Below, one piece after another: positions 9,819-20,063 of a DNA stretch of 64,000 nt; within the stretch, counting starts at the first letter, position 1; each line of letters begins with the position of its first letter. The position numbers were made by a program, and so were the translations under genes. Below the pieces are notes generated by a model. The model did no database searches. It was not told where the DNA came from and was given only the letters and a program-made list of their open reading frames with translations. Source of the stretch: Selaginella moellendorffii (lineage: Eukaryota; Streptophyta; Lycopodiopsida; Selaginellales; Selaginellaceae). The DNA lies in contig NW_003314263.1 in the NCBI RefSeq assembly GCF_000143415.4, forward strand, positions 557,035 to 621,034, in the 5' to 3' direction.

Positions 9819-12800
9819 ACTTTGTACTCCGCAGGTGGACGATGATGGGAATTGTAACGCCGTTGTTGTCCCACTTGTACGCGGCCTAAGTGTTCAGCAG
9901 ACTCTACTCGGACAAGTGGAAGAATGCTTGTCAAATATTGATCCCATGACCTAGCATCAGGAGCTCGTGGCAATCGCGAAGGTAAACCCAGCTCTGTTGG
10001 TAATATTGGATCATGACCATATAGAAGTTTATATGGTGAAGCACCAACAAAACTCTGCACCCCTGTGACATAGGCATACCGAAGAGACGGCAAATAACCA
10101 TCCCAATCCGAATGTTGAAAGTTCACATACTTCGCAATCATCCCTTTGAATGTCCGAACGAGCCGTTCCACCAGACCGTCTGATTGTGGATGATAAGCAC
10201 TCGTAAAAGTGTGGCGTATCCCCAACCGAGATGTCAAAACATGAAATACCTCAGCCATAAATGCAGGACCATTATCCGAAAGAATCCGCTCTGGACAAGA
10301 ATGCTGGAACACCACTCGATTGAGGAGGAAGTATCCAACAGCAGTTGCAGAAGCACTAGCAAGAGCACCAACTTCCACCCAACGAGTCAAGTAGTCAGAA
10401 GCAATAATAACATACTCATTGCCAGCAGTCGATCGCGGAAAAGGTCCCATAAGATCAAACGCCACCAACTCAAACGGACGAGAAACTGCAATTGACTCCA
10501 ACCGTCTTTCCGCAGCACAAGGGGGAGTATTACGAGCTTGGCACCAAACGCAGCTACGCACATACCGGATAATATCACGTCGCATCTCTGGCCAATAGAA
10601 AGATCTGCGCAGCTTCTCGGTGACACGACGGTGTCCCATATGCCCACCTAGAATAGGAGAATCATGGTAGGCATGGAGAAACCGCGGAATAAACACCGAA
10701 GGCACCACCAGCCGTAAATGATCAGCAGGATCCGTCCCCACAAAATAAAGAAGGCCATCTTCAAGGCGATATTGAGAATGTAAATGCCGAAAAGGCAAGT
10801 CATCAGCAAGTGATGCAGGATTCTCAAACCCATCTCGAAGCCTTCGAATCCACGGCTCAATCTTTTGAGCCTCGCGAACCTCATCAAGAGAAGGTAGATC
10901 TTGCTCTATGCCCTGTGAGCACTGAACGTCAATGACAGCGACCGCCGACGGCACAGAATCCTCATTTAGAAAATCCACAGATGCTGGAACAACAGGTTCG
11001 TCAGAAACATGAGAAGTGAGTGGAGAAGGAAGAGGAGCTCGAGAAAGGGCATCAGCATCAGCCATAGAACTCCTTGGGCGATGAACAACATCAAAATCAT
11101 ATATCTGAAGCTTCAAAGCCCATCGAGCCGTACGACCAACCAGGTTCTTCCGCTTCAATAATGAAGTAACAGCAGCATGGTCACCTTCAAGTAACGTCCG
11201 AGAACCATGTAGATATGCATGAAGTTTCTCGAAACCCCAGACTGCTGCTAAACACTCCTTCTCCGTCGTGGAGTAGTTCATCTCCGCTGGTTGTAATGTA
11301 CGGCTGATGTATGCAATGGGATGGCGCTGACCAGGCACACTCGAGCTCTCTTGCATCAACACACCTCCAAGACCAATGTCAGAAGCATCCACGCGCAAAA
11401 TAAAAGGTCGAGTGTAGTCAGGATATGCCAAAACCGGAGGAGTCGTCAATAGCTCTTTGAGATTCACGAACGCCCGCTCACAATCGGGAGACCAGATGAA
11501 AGATGACGTTGATGACTTCAGCAACGCTCGCAATGGTGTAGTGCGATCGGAAAGATGATCCACAAAACGACCGAGATACTGCACCTTACCCAAAAAACGC
11601 TGCACATCATTCACACACTTTGGAGTAGGGAACTTTAGAACAGCCACAAGTTTGTCAGGATCAACTTGCAAACCCTCACGAGAAATACGGTACCCAAGAT
11701 AAGTTGTGTCCTTGGACCCAAACACGCACTTCGACCGCTTCAGCTTTAAACCAACGTCGCATAGCCGATCCAACACTTTACAAACATCACGAACATGCTC
11801 CTCCCACGTCCCCTCCGAGTGGATCAAGACATCATCAATGAAGTCAGCTGTCACCTTCGGCATATCGCAAAGAACCTCGTCCATCATCCGCTGAAAAGTT
11901 GCTGGAGCATTGTTCAAACTAAACGGCATCACCAAAAACTCGTACAAACCAAATGGTGTACGAAAAGCAGTCTTAGGAATATCTTCTTCAGCCATCGGTA
12001 CTTGCCAATACCCAGAAGCAAGATCTAGCTTGGTGAACCAACGACTTCGCCCCAGACGATCCAAGAGATCAGCAGTGTGAGGAAGAGGGTACACGTCCGG
12101 AATCGTCACTTCATTTAACGGACGATAGTCGATGCAGAAACGAATACTCCCATCAGGCTTCGTCACAAGATGAGGTTCACATGCCCAAGGACTCCGCGAC
12201 TTCCGAATAACACCCTTCTCCAACATCTCCTTGACGTTTGCACGTAAAATCTTGATCTCCTTGGGTGACCGACGACGAACAGGAACCTTGATTGGACGAG
12301 CATCCCCGGTTGGAATGGGATGACGTGTGGCAATCTTGGCCCCAGACGATAGGTCAAACTCAAAGAGATCAGAATACTCCTTCATGAGCTGGTCAACAGC
12401 TGCAACACAAAGATCATCGGAGGGATCGGAAAAAGGAAGAGCAGAACAAGATGAAAACACAAGAGGAAATAGTGGGGGAACAAAAGTAATGGAAGCAAAG
12501 GTAGAAGTAGAGGGACGAAGAGGTACGGAAGTGAGAGGAATGGATGAAACATAAGGAAGTATGAGACAAGGGGGAAAAGCCTCAAAGTCACACTTGGCAT
12601 GATTGTGCTGCAACCAATCCATACCAAGAATGAGGTCAAAAGCTTGACTCGGCACCACCCGCAACGACTGCAACTCAAGCTCGAGATCGCCCACACGCAC
12701 AACCAGGTCCGCCTCATCTCGTGCACATGCATGTGTACGGCCGTTGCCATAAAGAATGAAAACTGGATCTGCCGCACGACGCAAGTGTAGACGACAACGT

Positions 12801-12997
12801 GTGGCAACAGGTCGAGCAATAGAAGATAAACTCGAACCTGTATCAACCAACACGGAGAGAAGAATAGGAGACCTCTTGTTATAAAAACGAGCTTGGAAAG
12901 TAAACACTGGATGAACCGGTGCCGAGTGAACCCCTTGATGATACTCCCGAAAGAAAGATGGAGGGGTCACTAACTTATTCGCGCAAGGTCCCTCCAT
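9812..12997 (-). CDS. Pol polyprotein of element A (protease, RT, RNase H, integrase)
   Basis: An open frame of 1,061 codons from ATG 12997. In order: aspartic protease VDTGSS (~residue 52); reverse transcriptase with FTKLDLASGYWQV and catalytic FIDD (~386-389); RNase H with VDASDIGLGG; integrase with an HHCC zinc finger (HMGHRRVTEK...CVWCQ) and core blocks FDLMGPFPRS, LSDNGPAF and YHPQSDGLVER. The pol ATG overlaps the gag stop codon as TAATG, pointing to termination-reinitiation or readthrough. The frame closes early, just after the AEYKV segment, because of the deletion before the GPY module. The element is probably not autonomous now. Standard role: reverse transcription and integration of the element. 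Confidence 0.92.
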   Translation of the reverse strand: MEGPCANKLVTPPSFFREYHQGVHSAPVHPVFTFQARFYNKRSPILLSVLVDTGSSLSSIARPVATRCRLHLRRAADPVFILYGNGRTHACARDEADLVVRVGDLELELQSLRVVPSQAFDLILGMDWLQHNHAKCDFEAFPPCLILPYVSSIPLTSVPLRPSTSTFASITFVPPLFPLVFSSCSALPFSDPSDDLCVAAVDQLMKEYSDLFEFDLSSGAKIATRHPIPTGDARPIKVPVRRRSPKEIKILRANVKEMLEKGVIRKSRSPWACEPHLVTKPDGSIRFCIDYRPLNEVTIPDVYPLPHTADLLDRLGRSRWFTKLDLASGYWQVPMAEEDIPKTAFRTPFGLYEFLVMPFSLNNAPATFQRMMDEVLCDMPKVTADFIDDVLIHSEGTWEEHVRDVCKVLDRLCDVGLKLKRSKCVFGSKDTTYLGYRISREGLQVDPDKLVAVLKFPTPKCVNDVQRFLGKVQYLGRFVDHLSDRTTPLRALLKSSTSSFIWSPDCERAFVNLKELLTTPPVLAYPDYTRPFILRVDASDIGLGGVLMQESSSVPGQRHPIAYISRTLQPAEMNYSTTEKECLAAVWGFEKLHAYLHGSRTLLEGDHAAVTSLLKRKNLVGRTARWALKLQIYDFDVVHRPRSSMADADALSRAPLPSPLTSHVSDEPVVPASVDFLNEDSVPSAVAVIDVQCSQGIEQDLPSLDEVREAQKIEPWIRRLRDGFENPASLADDLPFRHLHSQYRLEDGLLYFVGTDPADHLRLVVPSVFIPRFLHAYHDSPILGGHMGHRRVTEKLRRSFYWPEMRRDIIRYVRSCVWCQARNTPPCAAERRLESIAVSRPFELVAFDLMGPFPRSTAGNEYVIIASDYLTRWVEVGALASASATAVGYFLLNRVVFQHSCPERILSDNGPAFMAEVFHVLTSRLGIRHTFTSAYHPQSDGLVERLVRTFKGMIAKYVNFQHSDWDGYLPSLRYAYVTGVQSFVGASPYKLLYGHDPILPTELGLPSRLPRAPDARSWDQYLTSILPLVRVESAEHLGRVQVGQQRRYNSHHRPPAEYKVC

Positions 12998-13929
12998 TAC
13001 TCGCGCGACTCCTTGTTTCCCGAATGCACCTCGGTATCCAAACCTTCCACCGCAGCAGCACCAACGGGACGTTGCTGACGCCAAGGTCTCCACCCAGGAA
13101 ATGGAGGTCGCCAATCCGGAAAGCGCCAACAACGCCGATAAGTATGACCAACTTCATGACACACCCAGCAACGAACGTCACGGCCACGACCACGTGCTCG
13201 CCCTTGTCCTTGGACTCAAGTAGCAGCAGCATCAACCTCCATGGGAACAGGACCATCACTCATAGGAAGTGGAGCTGAAGGACGTGTAGCAAGAAGTGGA
13301 AGAGGCGACGTCTCATAACATTGTGCCAAGCGAAGAGCATCGTCAAGAGTGGCAGGAGCAAGTGCATGCACAAGTCCGACAAGATCTTGACGAAGTGCTG
13401 GCCACAACATTCCTAGCTTGATCCGCTCTAACATATTTGGCTCCGCACGAAGCAAAAGACTTCGGAAACGAACGCCAAATTGCATCACCGACTCAGATGG
13501 CCCTTGGTGAAGACGATGCAATTGTTGGAAGGCATCATCACAATCGTCGGCGTGTCCGAAGGCGCGTTTGAAGACGTCCAGAAGAACACTCCAATCGCCA
13601 CGAGTAGCTGCACTCAATCCATTGTACCACTGCAATGCCGTCCCTTGGAGACATGTGGGGAACTCACGCAAACGTCGAGCATCATCCCAAGAATGATATG
13701 TGGCAATCACCGTGAAGTGATCGAACCAATGGTACACATCATCCCCAGGATTCCCACGAAAGAACTCCGGCCGAACGCGAGGATTGGCACCAAAAGCAGG
13801 AGGAGTTGTACCATGTGCCGTGAACGCCGCCATCAACTGAGTTTGGTTGTTCAATTGCAAGCGCATAGCATCAAGCAATTGAACCAACTGCTGCTCTAGA
13901 GTCAAAGGAGGAGATTGCGGATCGGCCAT
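12997..13929 (-). pseudogene. Gag of element A with one in-frame stop
   Basis: The capsid-type Gag begins MADPQSPPLTLEQQL at 13929, with the retrotransposon gag block FFRGNPGDDVYHWFDHF and LQGTALQWYNGL. A TGA at 13218-13216 stops it. The same frame then continues through a basic stretch and a CCHC zinc knuckle (CWVCHEVGHTYRRC) to a TAA at 12999-12997. Element B has an arginine codon at the position of the stop, so a C-to-T change of CGA is likely. The TAA overlaps the pol ATG by one base. Confidence 0.88.
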
Positions 13930-14162
13930 GAAAATGAATGAAAAAGAAAGAGCAAAAGAAGAGAAATGACAAAAAGCTGGAAAGAAATGGTAGATCTAGA
14001 CAATGCAAAAAGCTAGATCTAAACCAAAATCCTGAAAGGAAAGAACAAAAGAAAGGAAATGGAAAAAGCTAGATCTAGACAATGCAAAAGCTAGATCTAA
14101 ATTGAAATCCCAAATCCAAGCACTCCCCAGGGACAATCAAAGGTGCCCCTCACCTCCACCAA

Positions 14163-14336
14163 TGTGAGTGCATGGAATATGGAAAGGGAATATAGAAATG
14201 TGCATATCAATTAGCCCAAAAACCCTAGCTTATATACAGGAGCGAGTGGTCTGGATTGAAACCAATCCGACGGCTACCAAAATCCACTACGCTAATATTA
14301 GTATACGGCATCGTAGCCGTACACTTGGCCCTCACA
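14163..14336 (-). repeat. 5' LTR of element A
   Basis: 174 bp, same ends as the left LTR. The internal side (14100-14162) begins with CCTCACCTCCACCAA on the + strand, where the primer-binding site should be; it does not match the usual initiator-Met pattern. Confidence 0.9.
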
Positions 14337-15243
14337 GTATGATATTTTTAAAATTAAAAAACATATTCTAGAATTCTATAACTGTATTATTATATTTATA
14401 ACTCATTATAGACACAGTTCTTTTCAAACATAATTGCAATTGTTAAGCTTAAAGAGGATAAATTTTCAAACATAATTGCAATTGTTAAGCTTAAAGAGGA
14501 TAAATTTGTTTAAGCCCTCTAAGTTTAATGAAGAATCTAAGATTTTCAGATTTTTAAGACTTGAGATTTAAAATAAAAGAACTTTAGAGATGGTTTTAAA
14601 AACATATACTTCTAATTATTTTTATTTTATGCAAAATCAACAGTTTTAGTAACCTTTACAATAACTCACTCACAATTATTCTAAGTTTGAGCAAGCATTA
14701 AAACTCACCCACAGGTCAGGAATTTCAATAAGAGCGTAGGCAAATATCCAGATTGCTTCCATACTGTGAGGTAATAGCAAGAAATACTTTCACAGATAGT
14801 GAGATAATTACTGGGGTATTTTTTCCTCAAGATCAGGATCATGCTGGGTTTAATTTGATGACTTTGGGCTGATACTCTTAACAGGAGGCTCTCGTATTCG
14901 AGATCACAAGTTACTGCAAAAATCAAGCAAAAATCAAAGGCCAATAAAGTGTTCCAAGAATTTCTGGATGAGACGATTGCCACCAGCAGGGCTTGAGCTT
15001 TGCTGTTGGATACGATCACCGTGAAGAATGGGCTAAGCTTCAGGCTCATGGAAGGACCAAAGTCAAATCAATCGATTTTTTAAAGTTTAAGCCTGTTACC
15101 TTCAGCCTTCTCCTCTGCCTTCTCGGAAATTCACGTAGGTGGAGCCACCTTGAACACGCTCTTTATGTTATAAAAAGCGACCCTTCATTCGATCAAACCT
15201 CATTCCATTCGCATTTCCAATTTTCCTTGTCAATTTTCCAGCC
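14337..15243 (+). promoter_or_regulatory. Upstream region of GST copy 1
   Basis: AT-rich at first, and homologous to 16195-16381 plus 53153-53809 (upstream of GST copy 2). A 42-bp tandem duplication (14421-14462 and 14463-14504, core TAATTGCAATTGTTAAGC) is present only here. The proximal 250 bp are well conserved between copies. A TATA-like TTATGTTATAAAA at ~15163-15175 lies about 70 bp before the ATG. Confidence 0.55.
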
Positions 15244-15980
15244 ATGGCTTCTCGCGATCAAGAGGTGACACTGCTCAGCGCTTGGCCCAGCCCCTATTCC
15301 ATGCGAGTCAAGCTTGCACTAGCGCTCAAAGGCATCGAGCACGAAGATCTCCCCCAAGACCTTGGCAACAAGAGCAAGATCCTGCTCGAATCCAACCCAG
15401 TTCACAAGAAGATCCCCGTTCTCATCCACAAGGGCAAGCCCATCCTGGAATCGGCCATCATTGTCCACTACATCGACGAGGTCTGGCCCGAAACAAGCCC
15501 ACTCTTGCCTCAGGACGCATTCCTTCGCGCACAGCACCGCTTCTGGAGCGATTTCATCGACAAAAAGGTATGGATTCTCTTACTAGAAATCTGCTGCTAC
15601 GGGTTTCATACTCTTCTTGCTTATCGATCACACAGCTTTCCGACTCCTGGATACGATTCTTGCGTAGTAACGATGACGCGGCCGTGAACGAGGAGTTCAA
15701 CCAAAACTGTTTGCTTATCGAGGGAGCTCTGGCGGAGCTGGGCAGTGAGGAAGAGGGCCCCTTCTTTGGTGGCGCGAGCATGTCGTTCTTGGATGTGCTG
15801 CTGGCACCCTATGCGGTGTGGATCCCAGGAGTTGAGCAAGTAATGGGCTTGAAGCCCGCGAAATGCCCGCGTTTCCACAAGCTCTTGGCGGCCGCGGCGG
15901 AGCATCCCTCGGCCAAAGTGGCGCTGCCGCAAGTCGAGAAGCTCAAGGAGTTTATTCGCGTTCGCTTTGCGAGCAAGTGA
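15244..15980 (+). CDS. Tau-class glutathione S-transferase, copy 1
   Basis: Conjugates glutathione to electrophiles in the cytosol. Exon 1 is 15244-15567 and exon 2 is 15636-15980, giving 222 residues, a normal length. The thioredoxin-like N domain shows SAWPSPYSMRVKLAL with the likely catalytic Ser16, then NPVHKKIPVLIHKGKPILES for glutathione binding (the Glu-Ser pair) and VHYIDEVW. The helical C domain follows (FFGGASMSFLDVLLAPY). One intron in this position is usual for tau GSTs. It is about 98% identical by eye to the copy at 53810. The C-terminal ends differ: FIRVRFASK here, YIAGFSSK there. It belongs to a broken tandem array with the remnant at 8715. Confidence 0.93.
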
Positions 15981-16381
15981 GCGATGACTGTTTACAAATC
16001 TAATAAATCTTTTGCCCGACTGTCCTGGAAGAAGATTGGAGTCAAGACGTTAGTGTCCTCCTTGCAGATTGTGCTAGTCCTTGAGTTACAGAATCCCAGT
16101 GATCGCCGGAGAAGAGGAGCTGGTCTTGCCTGAGCACGCCAGTGAGCAACGCCAAGACATCCTGGATTTCTTCCACTTCCCCACTTGCCAATTAAATTAA
16201 AAAAACATATTCTAGAATTCTATAACTGTATTATTATATTTATAACTCATTATACACACAGTTCCTTTCAAATATAATTGCAATTGTTAAGCTTAAAGAG
16301 GATGAATTTGTTTAAGCCCTCTAAGTTTAATGAGGAATTTAAAATTTTCAGATTTTTAATACTTGAAATTAAAAATAAAAG
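15981..16381. other. GST 3' region, ATG11 scrap and start of the next GST unit
   Basis: The GST 3' UTR (AATCTAATAAATC near 15998) is followed by the ATG11 fragment. From ~16195 comes the AT-rich upstream sequence of the next GST unit, cut at 16381 by element B. Confidence 0.6.
16091..16177 (-). pseudogene. ATG11 exon 1 fragment behind GST copy 1
   Basis: GAATCCCAGTGATCGCCGG to TTCTTCCAC matches the ATG11 ubiquitin-like domain exon at ~8251-8360. A deletion of about 20 bp follows CCCAGTGA and there are a few substitutions. It is the same in the copy at 54653-54740, so it was present before the GST unit was duplicated. Confidence 0.8.
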
Positions 16382-16557
16382 TGTGAGTGCTTGGATTATA
16401 GAAAGGGAATACAGAAAATGTGCATATCAATTAGTCCAAAAACCCTAGTTTATATATAGGAGCAAGTGGTCCGGATTGAAAACAATCCGACAGCTATTAA
16501 AATCCCACTACACTAATATTAATATATAGCATCGTATCTGTACACTTAGCCCTCACA
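16382..16557 (-). repeat. 3' LTR of element B
   Basis: 176 bp, TGTGAGTGCTTGG...CCCTCACA, a diverged relative of the 174-bp LTR of element A. A 5' stub of the same LTR stands at the homologous position at 54946. Confidence 0.85.
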
Positions 16558-19500
16558 TCATCTCCTTTTATTGGAATAATGGGTTTTCTTGTAGACGGGC
16601 CGGGATCTAGAGGAACATAAGGAGGAGGCATTAACGGATCTGTAGGTGGTATTAATTATTCTTGATCCCTTTGTATGAAGCATTTCAATTGCTACACATG
16701 CACAATCTCTAGAGGATTGGCCTGCTGGACGTCATACCGAACCTCATAAACTTGTGGTCTAACTTGCCACAACACCCGATACAGTCCTTTCTATTGCACA
16801 AGGAGCCCCTTAGATAAACCACGTACCGTAAGATAGGGAAAATGGACTAACACCAAATCATCCACTTTGTATTTTGCAGGTGGACGATGATGGGAATTGT
16901 AACGTCGTTGTTATCCCACTTGTACGCAGTCTAAATGTTTGGCAGACTCTGCTCGGATAAGTGGAAGAATGCTCCTCAAATACTGATCCCACGACCTAGC
17001 ATCGGTAGCTCGTGGCAATCGCGAAGGTAAATCCAACTCCATTGCTAATATTGGATCATGACTATATAGGAGTTTATATAGTGAAGCACCAACAAAACTC
17101 TGCACCCCTATGACATATGCATACCGAAGAGACGGCAAATAACCATCTTAATCCAAATGTTGAAAGTTCACATACTTCACAATCATCCCTTTGAATGTCC
17201 AAACGAGTCGTTTCACCAGATCGTCTGATTGTAGATGATAAACACTCATGAAAGTGATCATTATCAGAAAGAATTTGCTCTAGACAAGAATGCTGGAACA
17301 CCACTCGATTAAAGAGGAAGTATCCAACAGTAGTTGTAGAGGCACTAGTAAGAGCACCAACTTCCACTCAACGAGTCAAGTAGTCAGAAACAATAATAAC
17401 ATATTCATTGCCAGCAGTTGACCATGGAAAAAGTCCCATAAGATCAAACGCCAGCAACTCAAATGGACGGGAAACTGCAATTGACTCCAACCATCCTTCT
17501 GTAACACAGTATTATGAGCTTAGTACCAAACGCAGTTACGCACATACCGGATAATATCATGTCGCATCTTCGACCAATAGAAAGACCTGTGGAGCTTCTC
17601 GGTTACACGACGATGTCCTATATGCCCACCTAGAATAAGAGAATCATGGTAGGCATGGAGAAACTATGAAATAAAGAAAGAAGGCACCACCAGCCGTAAA
17701 TGATCATCAAGATTCGTCCCCACAAAATAAAGAAGGCCATCTTCAAGGTGATATTGACAATGTAAATGCCGGAAAGGCAAGTCATCAGCAAGTGATACAA
17801 GATTCTCAAACCCATCTCGAAGCCTTCGAATCCACAGTTCAATCTTTTGAGCCTCGCGAATCTCATCAAGAGAAGGTAGATCTTGCTCTGCACCTTATGG
17901 ACACTAAACGTCAAGTACATCAACTGCCGATGGCACAGAATCCTCGTCTAAAAAATCCACAAATGCTGGAATAATAGACTCGTCAGAAACATGAGAAGAC
18001 AGTGGAGAAGGAAAAAGAACTTGAGAAAGGGCATCAACATCAGCTATAGAACTCCCTAGGCAATGAACAACATCAAAATCATATATCTGAAGCTTTAAAG
18101 CCCACCGAGCAGTACGACCAATAATGTTCTTTCGCTTCAATAATGAAGTAATGACAGCATGGTCACCTTCAAATAACGTTCAAGAACCATGTAGATAAGC
18201 TTGAAGTTTCTCGAAACCCTAGACTACTGCTAAACACTCATTCTTTGTCATAAAGTAGTTCACCTTCGCTAGTTGCAATGTACGGTTTATATACACAATG
18301 GAATGGTGCTGACCAGGCACACTCAGGCTCTCTTGCATCAACACACCTCCAAGACCAATATTGGAAGCATCCACGTGCAAAATAAAAGGTCGAGTGTAGT
18401 CAGGATATGCCAAAACCGGAGGAGTTGTCAATAGCTTTTTGAGATCCATGAACGCTTGCTCACAATCCAAAGACCAAATGAAAGATGATGTTGATGACTT
18501 TAGTAATACTCACAACGGTGCACTGCGATCAGAAAGATGATCCACAAAACAACCGAGATACTGCACCTTGCCCAAGAAGCACTGCACATCATTCACACAC
18601 TTCGGAGTAGGGAACTTTAGAATACCTACAAATTTGTCATTATCAACTTGCAAACCCTCACAAGAAATACAGTACCCAAAATAAGTTGTGTCCTTGGACC
18701 CAAACACACACTTCGACTGCTTTAGCTTTAAACCAACGTCGTGTAGCCGATCCAACACTTTACAAACATCATGAACGTGCTCCTCCCACGTCCCCTCCGA
18801 GTGGATCAAGACATCATCAATGAAGTCAGCAGTCACTTCTGGCATATTGCAAAGAACATCGTCCATCATCTGCTAGAAGTTGCTGGAGCATTATTCAAAC
18901 TAAACGGCATCACTAAGAACTCGTATAAATCAAATGGTGTACGAAAAGTAGTCTTAGGAATATCTTCTTCAGCCATCGGTACTTGCCAGTACCTAGAAGC
19001 AAGATTTAGCTTGGTGAACCGACTTCACCCCAGATGATCCAAGAGATCAGCAATGTGAGGAAGAGGGTACACATCTGAGATCGTCACCTCGTTTAACGGA
19101 CGATAGTCGATGCAGAAACAAATACTCCCATCAGGCTTCATCACAAGATGAGGTTCACATGCCTAAGGATTCCATGACTTCCGAATAACACCTTTCTCTA
19201 ACATCTCCTTGACGTTTGCACATAAAATCTTGATCTTCTTGGGTGACCAATGACAAATAGGAACCTTGATTGGACGAACATCCCCGGTTGGAATCAAATG
19301 ATATGTGGCAATCTTGGCCCCAGACGATAGGTCAAATTCAAAGAGATCAGAATACTCCTTCATGAGCCGGTCAACCACTACAACACAAAGATTGTCAGAG
19401 GGATCAGAAAAGAGAAGAGTAGAACAAGATAGAAATATAGGAGGAAATAATGGGGGAACAAAAGTAATGGAAGCAAAGGTAGAAGTAGAGGGACGAAGAG

Positions 19501-20063
19501 GTATGGAAGTGAGAGAAATGGATGAAACATAAGGAAGTATGAAACAAGGGGAGAAGCCTCAAAGTCACACTTGGCATGATTGCACTGTAACCAATCAATA
19601 CGAAGAATGAGGTCAAAAGCTTGACTTAGCACCACCCGCAATGACTGCAACTCAAGCTCGAGATCACCCACATGCACAACTAGGTCCGCCTCATCCTGTG
19701 CACATGCATGTGTACGGCTGTTGCCATAAAGAATGAAAACTGGTTCTGCCGACGACGCTAGTGTAGAGGGCAACATGTGGCAATAAGTCGAGCAATAGAA
19801 GATAAACTCAAATCTGTATCAACCAACATGGAGAAAATAATAGGAGACCTTTTGTTATAAAAACAAGCTTGGAAAGTAAACACTGGATGAACTGGTGCCA
19901 AGTGAACCCCTTAATGATGCTCCCAAAAGAAAGATGAAGGGGTCACTAATTTATTTGTGCAAGGTCCTTCCATTACTTGCGTGACTCCTCATTTCCCAGA
20001 TGCATCTCGGTGTCCAAACCTTCCATTGCAACAGCACCAATGGGACGTTGCTGACGCCAAGGT
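16558..20063 (-). pseudogene. Pol remnants of element B
   Basis: Decayed pol in minus orientation with many stops and small indels. Recognisable pieces: integrase core near 16911-17400, zinc-finger region near 17520-17640, RNase H piece at 18219-18470 (VDASNIGLGGVLMQ), RT piece at 18510-18869 (TADFIDDVLIHSEG), upstream RT at 19163-19378 and protease-to-RT linker at 19378-19776. The DNA aligns with element A almost throughout. It ends at the AAGGT target site of element C. Confidence 0.88.

Larger units (their letters stand above)
9337..14336 (-). mobile_element. Ty3-like LTR retrotransposon A, near-complete
   Basis: A 5.0 kb element in minus orientation with two 174-bp LTRs (9337-9510 and 14163-14336) that differ at only a few positions, so the insertion looks young. 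The LTRs begin TGTGAG and end CTCACA. GTAT (9333-9336 and 14337-14340) flanks both sides; AGTAT also fits if the terminal A is shared. A polypurine tract (minus strand GAGAGGAGGGGATGA, 9511-9525) abuts the left, 3', LTR. The order gag, protease, RT, RNase H, integrase is that of Ty3-like (Metaviridae) elements. I did not recognise the primer-binding site. Breaks: an in-frame stop in gag and a ~10-bp deletion in the integrase tail, judged against element B. Confidence 0.93.
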
